A stretch of DNA of 64,000 nucleotides from 66-474 sp963771735. GTDB lineage: Bacteria > Pseudomonadota > Gammaproteobacteria > Xanthomonadales > Rhodanobacteraceae. The stretch is from assembly GCA_963771735.1 (NCBI GenBank), contig CAVYUN010000002.1, forward strand, positions 1,178,001-1,242,000, read 5' to 3'. The translations under genes were made by a program, and so were the position numbers. Below are positions 1-9,500 of this stretch, one piece after another; within the stretch, counting starts at the first letter, position 1, and each line of letters opens with the position of its first letter. Below the pieces are notes generated by a model. That model searched no databases, was not told where the DNA came from, and saw nothing but the letters and a program-made list of their open reading frames with translations.

Positions 1-242
1 GCATCCGCTGCCGGAAGGGCGCGATGCGCGAGACGCTGATCGAATTCGTCAAGGATCGTCCCGGCCATGACCGTCGCTACGCCATCGATGCGTCGAAGAT
101 CCAGCGCGAACTCGGCTGGCGGCCGTCGCTCGATTTCGAGGCCGGCATCGCGCGTACCGTCGACTGGTATCTCGACAACCAGCCGTGGGTGCAGCGCGTG
201 CTGGATGGCAGTTACCGGATGGAAAGGTTGGGGTCAGGGTAA
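1..242 (+). CDS. rfbB: dTDP-glucose 4,6-dehydratase, C-terminal end (partial)
   Basis: The C-terminal 79 or so residues of a gene whose start lies before the window. The frame is open from base 3. The stretch RRYAIDASKIQRELGWRP followed by an aromatic tail (TVDWYLDN) is the typical end of RmlB/RfbB, the NAD-dependent short-chain dehydratase that converts dTDP-glucose to dTDP-4-keto-6-deoxyglucose, the second step of dTDP-L-rhamnose synthesis. The genes for the first, third and fourth steps follow on the same strand. The family assignment is firm even from the fragment; the active-site half is not visible. Confidence 0.9.
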   Translation, partial: IRCRKGAMRETLIEFVKDRPGHDRRYAIDASKIQRELGWRPSLDFEAGIARTVDWYLDNQPWVQRVLDGSYRMERLGSG

Positions 243-336
243 TTGAGCAGAGCTCTCCCAAGGAAGAGCGGATGCAATGGAACCCCTCTTGCCCCGTGAG
301 AAGTGCGCGGTGAGGGTCTGGCAGTTGTCCCGGAAA

Positions 337-523
337 AGCTGGATTCCGGGTTCCGTCACCGATGAGGCCGGCGACGGCCCCGGAATGACCAAAAGGAAAG
401 GGTGTGTGTCTGGCGGGTGACGTCAGGCGCCGCGCATACCCCGGATGCTGGATCATTTCCGGGATATCCAGGTTTTGATGGTCATTCCGGGGCCGGCCGC
501 AGGCCGGAACCCGGAATCCAGCT
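337..523. repeat. Inverted pair of REP-like palindromic elements
   Basis: Two copies of one element face each other. Copy 1 (337-390) begins AGCTGGATTCCGGGTTCCG and ends GGCCCCGGAATGACC. The reverse complement of copy 2 (480-523) begins and ends with the same arms but has a shorter centre rich in GGCCGG. About 90 bases separate them. Elements of this look are common intergenic repeats in proteobacteria. The rest of the 243-578 gap holds no convincing gene; ORFs there come from the repeat arms. Confidence 0.7.
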
Positions 524-578
524 CTTGAACGTCACCAACGGTGTCGAGTCATTCTCGTGATCTCGCTACCATGCGCGA

Positions 579-869
579 ATGCGTCGGCCTGCCGTCTATA
601 TCCTCGCCAGCAAGCCAAATGGCACGTTGTACGTGGGGGTGACCTCCGACCTTGTACGGCGCATATGGCAACATCGGAACGATGCGGTGGAGGGCTTTAC
701 TAGGCGATACCGGGTGCATCGCCTGGTGTATCTGGAACAGTTCCGTTCAATGACTGAAGCGATCGAACGCGAGAAGGAACTGAAGAAATGGCGGCGGGCA
801 TGGAAGCTTGCCTTGATCGAGCAGGCAAACCCGGCCTGGCAGGATCTTTGGCCCGACGTCAGCCAGTGA
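579..869 (+). CDS. Small GIY-YIG nuclease-family protein
   Basis: A 96-residue protein with the GIY-YIG core: Y7-I-L, then LYVG (residues 17-20), the conserved Arg in SDLVRR, and the downstream acidic/basic helix EAIEREKELKKW. This is the length of the stand-alone UPF0213/YhbQ-type family, a single GIY-YIG domain with no DNA-binding extension. The cellular role of such proteins is poorly known; nuclease activity is inferred from the fold. It sits between rfbB and rfbA, where it has no obvious pathway link, directly after an inverted repeat pair, so it may have been inserted into the rhamnose cluster. The gene stops 48 bases before the chosen rfbA start. Confidence 0.85.
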   Translation: MRRPAVYILASKPNGTLYVGVTSDLVRRIWQHRNDAVEGFTRRYRVHRLVYLEQFRSMTEAIEREKELKKWRRAWKLALIEQANPAWQDLWPDVSQ

Positions 870-916
870 TGGATTGGCTTCGCAAGCGCAGCAGAAGAGT
901 GCAAGGATCAAACAGA

Positions 917-1798
917 GTGACAACCAAGAAAGGCATCATCCTCGCCGGCGGTTCCGGCACGCGGCTGTATCCGGTCACGCACGCGGTCAGCAAGCAGCTG
1001 CTGCCGGTGTACGACAAGCCGATGATCTATTACCCGTTGAGCGTGTTGATGCTGGCGGGCATCCGCGATGTGCTGGTGATCAACACGCCGCACGAGCAGG
1101 CGCTGTTCCGCAACCTGCTGGGCGATGGATCGCAATGGGGCATTCGCATCGAGTACGCGGTGCAGCCGTCCCCGGACGGCCTCGCGCAGGCATTCCTGAT
1201 CGGCCGCGATTTCGTGGCCGGCGATCCGTGCGCGCTGGTGCTGGGCGACAACATCTTCTACGGCCACGGTTTCACCGAGTTGCTGAAGCGCGCCTCGGCA
1301 CGCGAGCACGGCGCCACGGTGTTCGGTTATCTGGTGCGCGATCCGGAGCGTTACGGCGTGGCCGAGTTCGACAAGAGCGGGCGCGTGATCGGGCTGGAGG
1401 AAAAGCCCGCCAAGCCGAAATCCAATTACGCCGTCACCGGCCTGTATTTCTACGACGAGCGTGTGTGCGATTTCGCCGCGCAGCTGAAACCGTCGGCGCG
1501 CGGCGAACTGGAAATCACCGACTTGAACCGCTGTTATCTCGACGACGGTTCGCTGATGCTGGAACAGCTCGGGCGTGGTTACGCGTGGCTCGACACCGGC
1601 ACCCACGAGTCGATGATGGACGCGGGCAATTACATCGCCACGGTCGAGAATCGCCAGGGCCTGAAGGTGAGCTGCCCCGAGGAGATCGCCTTCCAGCAGG
1701 GCTGGATCGACGCCGCGCGCGTGCGCGAGCTGGCCGCACCGCTGGCCAAGACGGGTTACGGCGAATACCTGTTGCGGATGGTGGGAGCGTGGCCATGA
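917..1798 (+). CDS. rfbA: Glucose-1-phosphate thymidylyltransferase
   Basis: Makes dTDP-glucose from dTTP and glucose-1-phosphate, the first step of dTDP-L-rhamnose synthesis, in the cytosol. The nucleotidyltransferase signature GGSGTRLYP is at residues 11-19, followed by SKQLLPVYDKPMIYYPLS, and later LGDNIFYG and TGLYFYD. I chose the GTG at 917 because it gives the usual family length of 293 residues and places the signature at the usual distance from the start; an in-frame ATG at 869 would add 16 residues. The stop overlaps the rfbC start by four bases (ATGA), so the two are translationally coupled. Confidence 0.93.
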   Translation: MTTKKGIILAGGSGTRLYPVTHAVSKQLLPVYDKPMIYYPLSVLMLAGIRDVLVINTPHEQALFRNLLGDGSQWGIRIEYAVQPSPDGLAQAFLIGRDFVAGDPCALVLGDNIFYGHGFTELLKRASAREHGATVFGYLVRDPERYGVAEFDKSGRVIGLEEKPAKPKSNYAVTGLYFYDERVCDFAAQLKPSARGELEITDLNRCYLDDGSLMLEQLGRGYAWLDTGTHESMMDAGNYIATVENRQGLKVSCPEEIAFQQGWIDAARVRELAAPLAKTGYGEYLLRMVGAWP

Positions 1799-2367
1799 CG
1801 CAGCCGCGACTCAAGCGCATCGATACGCGATTGCCCGGCGTGTGCGTGATCGAGCCGGTGGTGCACGGCGACACGCGCGGATATTTCTTCGAGTGCTTCC
1901 ATGCCACGAAGTATGCGGACATCGGAATCGACGCGCGGTTCGTGCAGTCCAACGTTTCGCGCTCGGTCAGGGGCGTGTTGCGCGGCCTGCACTATCAGTG
2001 GCCGAATCCACAGGGCAAGCTGGTGTCGGTGCTGGAGGGCGAGGTCTACGACGTCGCGGTCGACATCCGTCGCGGTTCGCCCAGCTTCGGGCAATGGGAA
2101 GCGGCGATGCTGACCGCCGAAAACCATCGCCAGTTGTGGATTCCGGAAGGTTTCGCGCACGGTTTCTGCGTGGTCAGCGAGGCGGCCACCTTCATGTACC
2201 AGTGCACCGCGCTGTACGATCCGGCCGCCGATGCCGGCGTGCGCTGGAACGATGCGGCCATCGGCATCGACTGGCCGGTGGCCGAACCGCTGCTGTCGTC
2301 CAAGGACCAGCAGACGCCGTTCCTGGCCGAGGTTTCGCCGGAACGCTTGCCGACTTTCGCTGCATGA
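1795..2367 (+). CDS. rfbC: dTDP-4-dehydrorhamnose 3,5-epimerase
   Basis: Third enzyme of dTDP-L-rhamnose synthesis, a cupin-fold epimerase. Visible motifs are GYFFECF near residue 30, NVSRSVRGVLRGLHYQ with the catalytic base His66, GEVYDVAVDIRRGSPSFG, and IPEGFAHGF. At 190 residues it is close to the family's usual size. The ATG at 1795 overlaps the rfbA stop and gives a normal N-terminus. The much longer open frame that begins at 874 and reads into this gene is only a shadow of rfbA. Confidence 0.94.
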   Translation: MTQPRLKRIDTRLPGVCVIEPVVHGDTRGYFFECFHATKYADIGIDARFVQSNVSRSVRGVLRGLHYQWPNPQGKLVSVLEGEVYDVAVDIRRGSPSFGQWEAAMLTAENHRQLWIPEGFAHGFCVVSEAATFMYQCTALYDPAADAGVRWNDAAIGIDWPVAEPLLSSKDQQTPFLAEVSPERLPTFAA

Positions 2368-2408
2368 CGGTGATGGCGGATCTGCCGATGGCGTTCGCTT
2401 CACACGGC

Positions 2409-2436
2409 GTCATGCCGGCGCAGGCCGGGATCCGGA
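2409..2436 (+). repeat. Intergenic repeat fragment
   Basis: The string CGTCATGCCGGCGCAGGCCG and the bases after it, between rfbC and rfbD, resemble the widespread proteobacterial intergenic element that gives false peptides of the PAQAGIR or HAGAGRDP kind. It differs from the pair at 337-523. Only one clear arm is visible here. Confidence 0.45.
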
Positions 2437-2500
2437 AGAAGTTCAAGCGTGATGCATGCGTCATGGCGTGGGCCGGGACGACGAGGATGGCAGTGTCGAG

Positions 2501-3505
2501 ATGCGGGTGGGCGGTTCTGTGCGCATCCTGATCACCGGTGCGAACGGACAGGTCGGACACGAACTGCTGCGCGCGCTTTGCGAACAAACCCTCCCGTTCA
2601 AGGGGAGGGTATGGGTGGGGATGGGTTGCGGAGCGATGCTCGCACCATCGTCGCCGCAACGCGCAGAGGGTCGACTCGCGGATGGCGGCGCTTGCGAGCG
2701 CATCGACCTGTCCGACCTTGAAGGGTTGCCGCGTGCACTCGATCGCATCCGGCCCGACCTGATCCTCAACGCCGCCGCCTACACCGCGGTCGATCGCGCC
2801 GAAGATGAGCCCGAACTCGCCGTGCGCGTCAATGGCGACGCACTCGCCGTGATCGGTGCATGGGCCGCTCGACATGGCGCGCGTGTCGTGCACTATTCGA
2901 CCGATTACGTATTCGACGGCAGCGCGACGCGCCCGTACCGCGAGGACGACCCGACCCATCCCGTCGGCGCGTACGGCCGCTCCAAGCTGGCCGGCGAGCT
3001 TGCGCTGCGCGACAGTGGCGCACGGCACCTGATCCTTCGCACCGCCTGGGTGTACGCCGCGCGCGGCCACAATTTCCTGCGCACCATGCTGCGCCTCGGC
3101 GCCGAACGCGATGAACTGCGCGTGGTGGACGACCAGGTCGGCGCGCCCACTCCGGCGCGATTGATCGCGGAGGTCACGCTGCAGTGCGTGGCGTCATGGC
3201 TGGACGATGCGGATGCGGCTCGCGATGGCGTGTATCACCTCGTTGCATCGGGCCGCACCAGTTGGTGCGGATTTGCGCGTGCCGTGTTCGAACATGCGCA
3301 GCGAACCGGTTTGCTCGCGCGCGTGCCGACCGTGCACGCCATCCGCACGGTCGATTACCCCACCAGGGCGGTGCGCCCGGCCTTTTCGGTGCTGGATGCC
3401 GCAAGGTTGCGCGAAACCTTCGGCGTCTCGCTGCCGGACTGGCAAACCGCACTCGATGGCGTGATCGAGGAGTTGACCGCAGTGTCGAAGCGAGCGCCCG
3501 AGTAG
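2501..3505 (+). CDS. rfbD: dTDP-4-dehydrorhamnose reductase with an internal insertion
   Basis: Last step to dTDP-L-rhamnose, an NAD(P)H-dependent reductase of the short-chain fold. The Rossmann motif ITGANGQVG is at residues 11-19. NAAAYTAVDRAE, STDYVFDG and the catalytic YGRSK follow in order. The protein is 334 residues, about 35 longer than the family norm. The excess lies at about residues 27-64, between the first helix (HELLRAL) and the second strand region (DLSDLEG), and is encoded by repeat-like DNA (see 2588-2627). The start may be ATG 2501 or GTG 2519; the latter gives the more usual N-terminus. Confidence 0.9.
   Translation: MRVGGSVRILITGANGQVGHELLRALCEQTLPFKGRVWVGMGCGAMLAPSSPQRAEGRLADGGACERIDLSDLEGLPRALDRIRPDLILNAAAYTAVDRAEDEPELAVRVNGDALAVIGAWAARHGARVVHYSTDYVFDGSATRPYREDDPTHPVGAYGRSKLAGELALRDSGARHLILRTAWVYAARGHNFLRTMLRLGAERDELRVVDDQVGAPTPARLIAEVTLQCVASWLDDADAARDGVYHLVASGRTSWCGFARAVFEHAQRTGLLARVPTVHAIRTVDYPTRAVRPAFSVLDAARLRETFGVSLPDWQTALDGVIEELTAVSKRAPE
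2588..2627 (+). repeat. Palindromic intergenic-type repeat inside rfbD
   Basis: An 8-base-pair inverted repeat, ACCCTCCC and GGGAGGGT with a 7-base loop (2588-2610), is followed by ATGGGTGGGGATGGG. Such CCCTCCC...GGGAGGGT plus TGGGTGGGG sequences are typical intergenic repeats in proteobacteria. Here the element is in frame within rfbD and translates to LPFKGRVWVGMG. Confidence 0.65.
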
Positions 3506-3726
3506 ATCCTCTTCGTCGAAGGGGGCGGAGCCAGGCTTTTCGCCACCGGTGAAGTGTGACGTGGGCCGCATACGTCGAACCGGAACGTCGACACGCTACC
3601 GCTCATCGGCCGGGATGCACCGCCCGTCGCCTGTTGCTTGGCAGGCACGTCGGCAAGGGTGATGATCCAACCTGCATCGTCGGCTCAAGACAGGGGCAAA
3701 CCGTGGTGCCGGGGAAATTCCAGACC

Positions 3727-4308
3727 ATGCATATCCATTCCGTGAAGCGCCTGCGCGCGCTTTGTCGCGCGCGTGGCTTCAGTATCGTGGAGTTGATGAT
3801 CGCGCTGGCGGTCGCGGCCATCCTGGCCATGATCGCGGTGCCCAGTTTCCGCCATTTGATGCTGGTGAATCGCCTCGACACGACCGCCAATGCGCTCGTC
3901 GACCAGATCAACCTGGCGCGGCTGGACGCGATCAAGCTCAATGCCAACACCCAGTTCTGCGGCAGCACGGCCGCCCTCAACACCAACAATAATACGCTCG
4001 GCAGCGCCTGCGGCACCGAAGGCGGCGCGGTGTATTCGCTGCCGCAAAGTTCCACGACGGCCGGGCAGGTGCGTGCGACGCCGCCCGGCATCACTGCGCC
4101 CCTGCAGGTCGGCAGCAGCGGCATCGCGGCGGTGCGATTCTCGGGACAGGGTTTCGGTTACGCGCCCAGCGATGCATCGCATACGCCGTACGTCGGCAGG
4201 GTTGCGATGGTGTGCACTTCCGACCTCAGCAGCGACAACCAGCGCGTGATCAACATGACGACCGGTTCCATCCTTGCGGTTGCCTCTTCCACGGGGTCCT
4301 GCCCATGA
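3727..4308 (+). CDS. fimT: Type IV minor pilin, FimT/GspH family
   Basis: A 193-residue prepilin-like protein. A short basic leader ends at Gly17, followed by FSIVELMIALAVAAIL, giving the class III signal with Glu at position 5 of the mature protein (Glu22). The rest is a GspH-like pilin head with two to three cysteines. PilD would cleave after Gly17 and the product would join the pilus tip or priming complex in the periplasm. A GGGGAAAT stretch sits about ten bases before the chosen ATG. This gene begins the minor pilin operon and overlaps pilV by four bases (ATGA). The 220-base gap before it holds no gene; I saw no convincing promoter. Confidence 0.88.
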   Translation: MHIHSVKRLRALCRARGFSIVELMIALAVAAILAMIAVPSFRHLMLVNRLDTTANALVDQINLARLDAIKLNANTQFCGSTAALNTNNNTLGSACGTEGGAVYSLPQSSTTAGQVRATPPGITAPLQVGSSGIAAVRFSGQGFGYAPSDASHTPYVGRVAMVCTSDLSSDNQRVINMTTGSILAVASSTGSCP

Positions 4309-4796
4309 ATCACCCAATCGGCTTGCATGGAAATCGGCGGCGCCAGCGAGGCGTCGGCATGCTGGAGGTACTGATCGCCGTTTTGGTGGTTTCGATCGGC
4401 TTCCTCGGCATGGCGGCCTTGCAGGCCAAGGCGCTTTCCACCAACAACAGCGCGATGGCGCGCAGCATGGCAACGGTCGCCAGTTACTCGATCCTCGATG
4501 CGATGCGCGCGGATTTGACCAAGGCGGAGTCCGGAAGCTACAACACCACCGTGACCGCCAACGCCTGTCCCGCGGCAGTTGCCGGCAATCTGGCGAGTAC
4601 CCAGCTCAACGATTGGTGCACTTCCCTGGGCAAGACCCTGGGTGCCGTGGCCACCACCACCGGCACGATCAATTGCAGCAATACCGGCGATTGCACCATC
4701 ACCATCAAGTTCGACGACAGCCGCGCGGGCGCTCTCAGCAAGACCGGCGCGAATGCCTCGTCGACCCAGACTGTAATCACGCGGGCCGGTCTATGA
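4305..4796 (+). CDS. pilV: Type IV pilus modification/minor pilin PilV
   Basis: 163 residues. The leader RRRQRG ends at Gly16 and is followed by VGMLEVLIAVLVVSIGFLGMAALQ, a PilV-type N-terminus with Glu at mature position 5 (Glu21) and the GFLGMAALQ motif typical of PilV. The mature protein begins with Val rather than Phe or Met, which is tolerated in minor pilins. The ATG overlaps the fimT stop, and the stop overlaps the pilW start, so translation is coupled. It should act with FimT, PilW, PilX and PilY1 in priming pilus assembly. Confidence 0.88.
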   Translation: MNHPIGLHGNRRRQRGVGMLEVLIAVLVVSIGFLGMAALQAKALSTNNSAMARSMATVASYSILDAMRADLTKAESGSYNTTVTANACPAAVAGNLASTQLNDWCTSLGKTLGAVATTTGTINCSNTGDCTITIKFDDSRAGALSKTGANASSTQTVITRAGL

Positions 4797-5830
4797 ATAT
4801 CCATCCATTGCCATACCCGGCTGCGCGTCAAAGCGGCAAGCATCGTCACCGAGGTTTCACCCTGATCGAGCTGATGATCGCGATGATCCTCGGGCTGATC
4901 GTGATCGCGGGCGTCACCAGTGTGTTCCTCGCCGGCCAGCGCAGCTTCCGCACCAACAATGCGCTCAGCGAAGTCCAGGACAATTCGCGCGTCGCCTTTG
5001 AATTGCTGGCCCGCGACATCCGCGAGGCCGGGTTGACCGGTTGCGCCAACCAGGGCGACATGGTCAACGTGCTCAACAACCAGAGCACTACGTGGTGGGC
5101 CAACTGGGCCAACGCCGTGCACGGTTACGACACGGGCCAGGCCGATCCCGCCGTGACCACCGGTACCGCAGTAGGACAGCGCGTGGCGGGCACGCAGTCG
5201 GTGGAACTGATCGGTGCGGCGACTGCCAACTACACCGTGAAGGAGCCGGGTGAGAGCAGCGCCTACACCTTCACGCTCAACGAGTCGGGTGCGGATCTGC
5301 AATCCGGCGACATCGTGCTGGTCTGCGATCCCGGCCAGTCGGCGATCCTGCAGATCAATACCTGGAAGCCTGCCACTTCCACTTTCGACTACATCGCGAG
5401 CGGCAGCACCACGGGCAACAGTACGACGATCATTGATTACACCGGCCCCGGCGTTCCCACCGCACAGCCGTTCCCGGCCAATTCCCAGGTCGCGTCGTAC
5501 AACGCGGTCGACTGGTATATCGGTTACTACAACTCGAGCGGCGGCACGTCCCTTTACCGCATGAGTCTGCAAAACGTCGGCGGCGTGCCCACGCCCAAAC
5601 CGCAGGAAATGGTGCGCAATGTAACCGGCATGCAATTGACTTATCTCAATCCCGCCACGAACAGCGACTTCGTGGACGCCAGCCACATCACGGATTGGTC
5701 GGGCGTCACCGCCGTGCGCGTATCGGTCCAACTGGATAGCACCTTCCAGCGTGCCACCACCGGCGCCAATACCAAGGCGCTATCCCGCCAGTACGCCTTC
5801 ACCACCACCTTGCGCAACCGGGTCGATTGA
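4793..5830 (+). CDS. pilW: Type IV pilus assembly protein PilW
   Basis: 345 residues, the usual size for PilW. The prepilin signal is RG/FTLIELMIAMILGLIVIAG with cleavage after Gly21 and Glu26 as mature Glu5. It is followed by SVFLAGQRSFRTNNALSEVQDNSRVAFELLARDIREAGLTGC, split here as SEVQDNSRVAFELL and ARDIREAGLTGC, the strongly conserved PilW segment. The C-terminal VRVSVQL and RNR tail also fits. It overlaps pilV by four bases and stops one base before the pilX ATG. Confidence 0.92.
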   Translation: MNIHPLPYPAARQSGKHRHRGFTLIELMIAMILGLIVIAGVTSVFLAGQRSFRTNNALSEVQDNSRVAFELLARDIREAGLTGCANQGDMVNVLNNQSTTWWANWANAVHGYDTGQADPAVTTGTAVGQRVAGTQSVELIGAATANYTVKEPGESSAYTFTLNESGADLQSGDIVLVCDPGQSAILQINTWKPATSTFDYIASGSTTGNSTTIIDYTGPGVPTAQPFPANSQVASYNAVDWYIGYYNSSGGTSLYRMSLQNVGGVPTPKPQEMVRNVTGMQLTYLNPATNSDFVDASHITDWSGVTAVRVSVQLDSTFQRATTGANTKALSRQYAFTTTLRNRVD

Positions 5831-5831
5831 G

Positions 5832-6473
5832 ATGAACCTTCCTGCCTCGCGCACCGCCATCCATCGTTCCGTCGGTGCCTCCGCTACCCAACGCGGCGCC
5901 GCCTTGCTGGTCGCGCTGATCCTGCTGGTCGTGATCACCCTGGTCGGGCTTGCCGCGATCGGGACCACCATCCTGCAAAACAGGATGTCGGCCAACCAAT
6001 ATGACCGGCAGATTGCCTTCCAGGCCACCGAGGCGGCGATGCGCCAGGCGGCCATCGCGATCACCACCAACGCCAACATCACGGCCACCGTGCCGGCACC
6101 GGCTGGCAGTGGTATCGAGGATTGTTCGACGCCGACCGGCAGCACTACGCCGACCAATGTGTGCCAGGCCAACCCCTTTTCGGACACGGCCCTCGTGGCC
6201 GGCGGCGGTGCCATCGAACCGGTGACGCAGGCTGATTTCGATGCCGGCAATCTGGCGGCGAAGCAACCGCAATACGTGGTCCAGTACATGGGGTGCTTCC
6301 AGGGCCCGCAGGGCAGCATCGTGGATATTTCCATTCCCGGTGCGGGCTCGGGCATCACCAGTGACTTCTATTTCTACCGTATCACCGCGCGCAGTGGCGA
6401 TCCGACCCTGGTCGGCGACCGCTCCGTCGTGACCCTGCAATCCATGTTTCGCAACCAGGCTTGCAGTCCGTAG
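5832..6473 (+). CDS. pilX: Type IV pilus assembly protein PilX
   Basis: 213 residues. A positively charged N-terminus ends in QRGAALLVALILLVVITLVG, followed by IGTTILQNRMSANQYDRQIA and FQATEAAMRQA, the PilX_N signature. As usual for PilX the helix lacks the Glu5 of other pilins. The ATG follows the pilW stop by one base. PilX is a minor pilin needed for pilus biogenesis together with PilY1. Its cysteines lie in the C-terminal head. Confidence 0.9.
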   Translation: MNLPASRTAIHRSVGASATQRGAALLVALILLVVITLVGLAAIGTTILQNRMSANQYDRQIAFQATEAAMRQAAIAITTNANITATVPAPAGSGIEDCSTPTGSTTPTNVCQANPFSDTALVAGGGAIEPVTQADFDAGNLAAKQPQYVVQYMGCFQGPQGSIVDISIPGAGSGITSDFYFYRITARSGDPTLVGDRSVVTLQSMFRNQACSP

Positions 6474-6523
6474 GCCAACGTAGCGGCATTCCGGGAGCAT
6501 CCGGTTCCCCGAGGCAGATCATC

Positions 6524-9500
6524 ATGTGCAAACCATCCGTGAAAATCCTTCTCCTGCTGGCCGGCGTGTCGATCGCCTGCGCGGCGAGTGCCACGACTTA
6601 TTCGGACAACTTCACCGGCACGTCGAGCCAGTTGCAGTGGACCGCCTTGAACGATGCCTGTCTGACCGCGGGTGATAACAGTGGGTCGATTCCGTCGTGT
6701 GCATCCAAGGGCTTCCTGACCGACAGCGCGGGGAAGGGCGCGCTGTTGCTCACGCCCGCGCGGAACAACCAGACCGGCGCGATCCTTTCGGCATTCGCCC
6801 CGTTTCCGATGACCCAGGGCATCCAGATCACCTTCACCACTTACACCTTTGGTGGCGACAGCGGTGGTACGGCCAGGAACGGTGCCGACGGCATCGTGTT
6901 CTTCCTGACCTCCGCCCAGGACGCGGATGGCACCAAACACGACCCGCCCACCAAGACTGGTGCGGAAGGTGGCTCAATGGGTTACGACTGTTCGAATGAC
7001 AACGGTGTGTACGACGGTGTTGCGTACGGTTACCTCGGTCTTGGCATCGACGAATACGGCAACTTCCTCAACTCGGGCGACAACGGCAGTCAGGGCATCT
7101 ACAACTCGAGGAACTCGGCCCACGGCACGACGGCTTATGGGGACAATAGTTTTCAGAACGACGTCAACGGGAGCATTAACCCGGGACGGGGTCCGCAATA
7201 CCAGCCCGAGCGCATCGGCTTGCGCGGCCGCGGCAATACCAACTGGGCGTGGCTGCAAAGCCAGAATTCCAGTTATTACTCGGGCGGTTCCAATGCCGGC
7301 AAGGTGCAGGCGGCCTGCAAGAGCGGACAATATGTTTCGGGTGGTCAAGGCACCTACTGGAGTCCTTACACCTACACCGCGATCCCGTTCAACTACAACG
7401 CGATCGCAACTGGCTACGCGGTATTGCCTGATAACCACAAGATCGCCAACGAGGCCGTCTCCAACCGGAATACCGGGACCACCCCGGCGTGGCCGATCAC
7501 CTACAAGCTGACGATCTCGCCCGATGGCTTGATGAATTTCGATTACAGCTACAACAACGGCGCGTTCCAGCCGGTGCTCGCCAACTTCGACATCACCCAG
7601 GCTAACGGAGCGGTGCCGGAATTGTTGCGGTTCGGTTTTTCGGCCGGCACCGGCGGCAGCAACAACGTGCACGAGATCACCTGCTTCCAGGCATCGCCAC
7701 TGTCGTCCAACAGCAGTGCGAGCTCCAATACCGTGCAGGGGGGCAAGGTGATTACCGGTACCCAGTTGTATCTGGCGTCGTATTCCAGCAACAACTGGTG
7801 GGGTTCCCTGCAGGCGCAGTCGGTGACGACCAGTAACGGCACGATCAGCATCGATCCGGTTGCCAACTGGGACGCCAAATGCGTGCTCACGGGTGGACCG
7901 TGCGACAGCATGGCCTATACCGACGGCAGCGGCAACACCGTCACTCCGTCCATAACCGTGGAAAGTGCCGGTAGCCGGGTGTTGCTGACTTCGACAGCCA
8001 TCGGCAGTGCCACTGGCGTATCGCTGAACTGGGCGAACCTGAGCAGTGCCGAGCAGACCGCCTTGATAGCGTCCGACACGACCACCGTGGGCAAGAATCG
8101 CCTGAAATGGCTGCGTGGCAACCGTTCGGTCGAGCAGCTGGCGACACCCACGCCGGGCACCCTGCGCGCACGCACCTACGTGCTCGGCGACATCGTCGAC
8201 GCCAGCCCGACCTACGTGAGCGCACCGGCCGCGGGTGGCTATCCCGACACCTTCAACGACGCCCTGCATCCCTCGCAAAACGCGTCGGCCCCCGAGAATC
8301 AGAGCGGGGCACAGTCCTACGGCACCTTTGCAAGCTCTTATGCAGGCCGCGAGGGCATGGTCTACGAGGGCAGCAACGACGGTTTCGTGCACGGGTTCCG
8401 GGCGGGTTCGTTCAACAGCGGCGTGTACGACAACACGACCAACGACGGCAAGGAATTGATCGGCTACATGCCCTACGACGTGCTGGTGAACAAGGCCGTG
8501 AACCTGTCCGACCCGTTGTACAAGCATGATTACCTGGTGGACGCGACGCCCGCGTCGGGCGCCGTGTTTTACGCTGACTCGAGCAATCCCAATGGTGCCT
8601 GGCACACCTGGCTGGTCGGCGGCGTGGGCTCCAATGGCCAGGAGATCTATGCACTCGATATCACCGATCCGAGCCAGTTCACCACCGCGAACGCCCAGTC
8701 ACTGGTGATCGGCGACTGGGACAGCAGCACCCTGACCCATCTGGGCAACACGGTAGGCACGCCGCTGATCACGCGCATGCACAACGGCGACTGGGCGATC
8801 ATCTTCGGCAGCGGCCTGGTGGCCAACCCGACTGCCAGCTCTCCGACCGAAGGGGTTTACGTCGGCCTGATCAATCCGAGCGACGGCAGCGTGACCTTCC
8901 AGTTCCTGGATACCGGTTCGGCTCCGCTCGGCGTCAACGGTGCGGCCGGGGGCATCGCCTACGTGACCGCCGCCGACCTGGATGGCGACCACATCGCCGA
9001 TTACCTGTACGCAGGCGACACCCGGGGCAATGTCTGGCGCTTCGATGTCACCAGCACCACGGCGAGCAACTGGGGTGTTTCCACGTTCGGCAACGGCACG
9101 ACACCGACGCCGCTGTTCGTGGCCAAGGACTCCGCCGGAAACCGTCTGGCGATCACGACCGCAATGAAGATCGGCGCGATCCTCACCGGCACGGTGACCC
9201 GTGCGATGGTCTATTTCGGTACCGGACAATTGACCCCGCAGACCAGCACATCCGGCACCCAATATGCGAGCGGCACCAACACGTTCTTCGGCATCTGGGA
9301 CTGGGACATGTCCACCTGGGACAGTGCGTCCAGCGTCAAGTATGCGTCGTTGACCGGAACGCAATCCATCACCCGCAGCGTGCTGCTCGCACAGAGCGTG
9401 GTCGCGCAGACGGCTGCCAGCGGCGGCAACCCCGGGACCCGAACCCTGTCGACCCAGTACACGGTTTGCTGGGCGGACGATAGTTCCTGCTCGACCGGCC

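Noticed and set aside
874..1794. Long open frame ahead of and joined to rfbC
   Set aside because: Its translation is Arg-rich and unlike any family until the rfbC start at 1795; it is the rfbA shadow.
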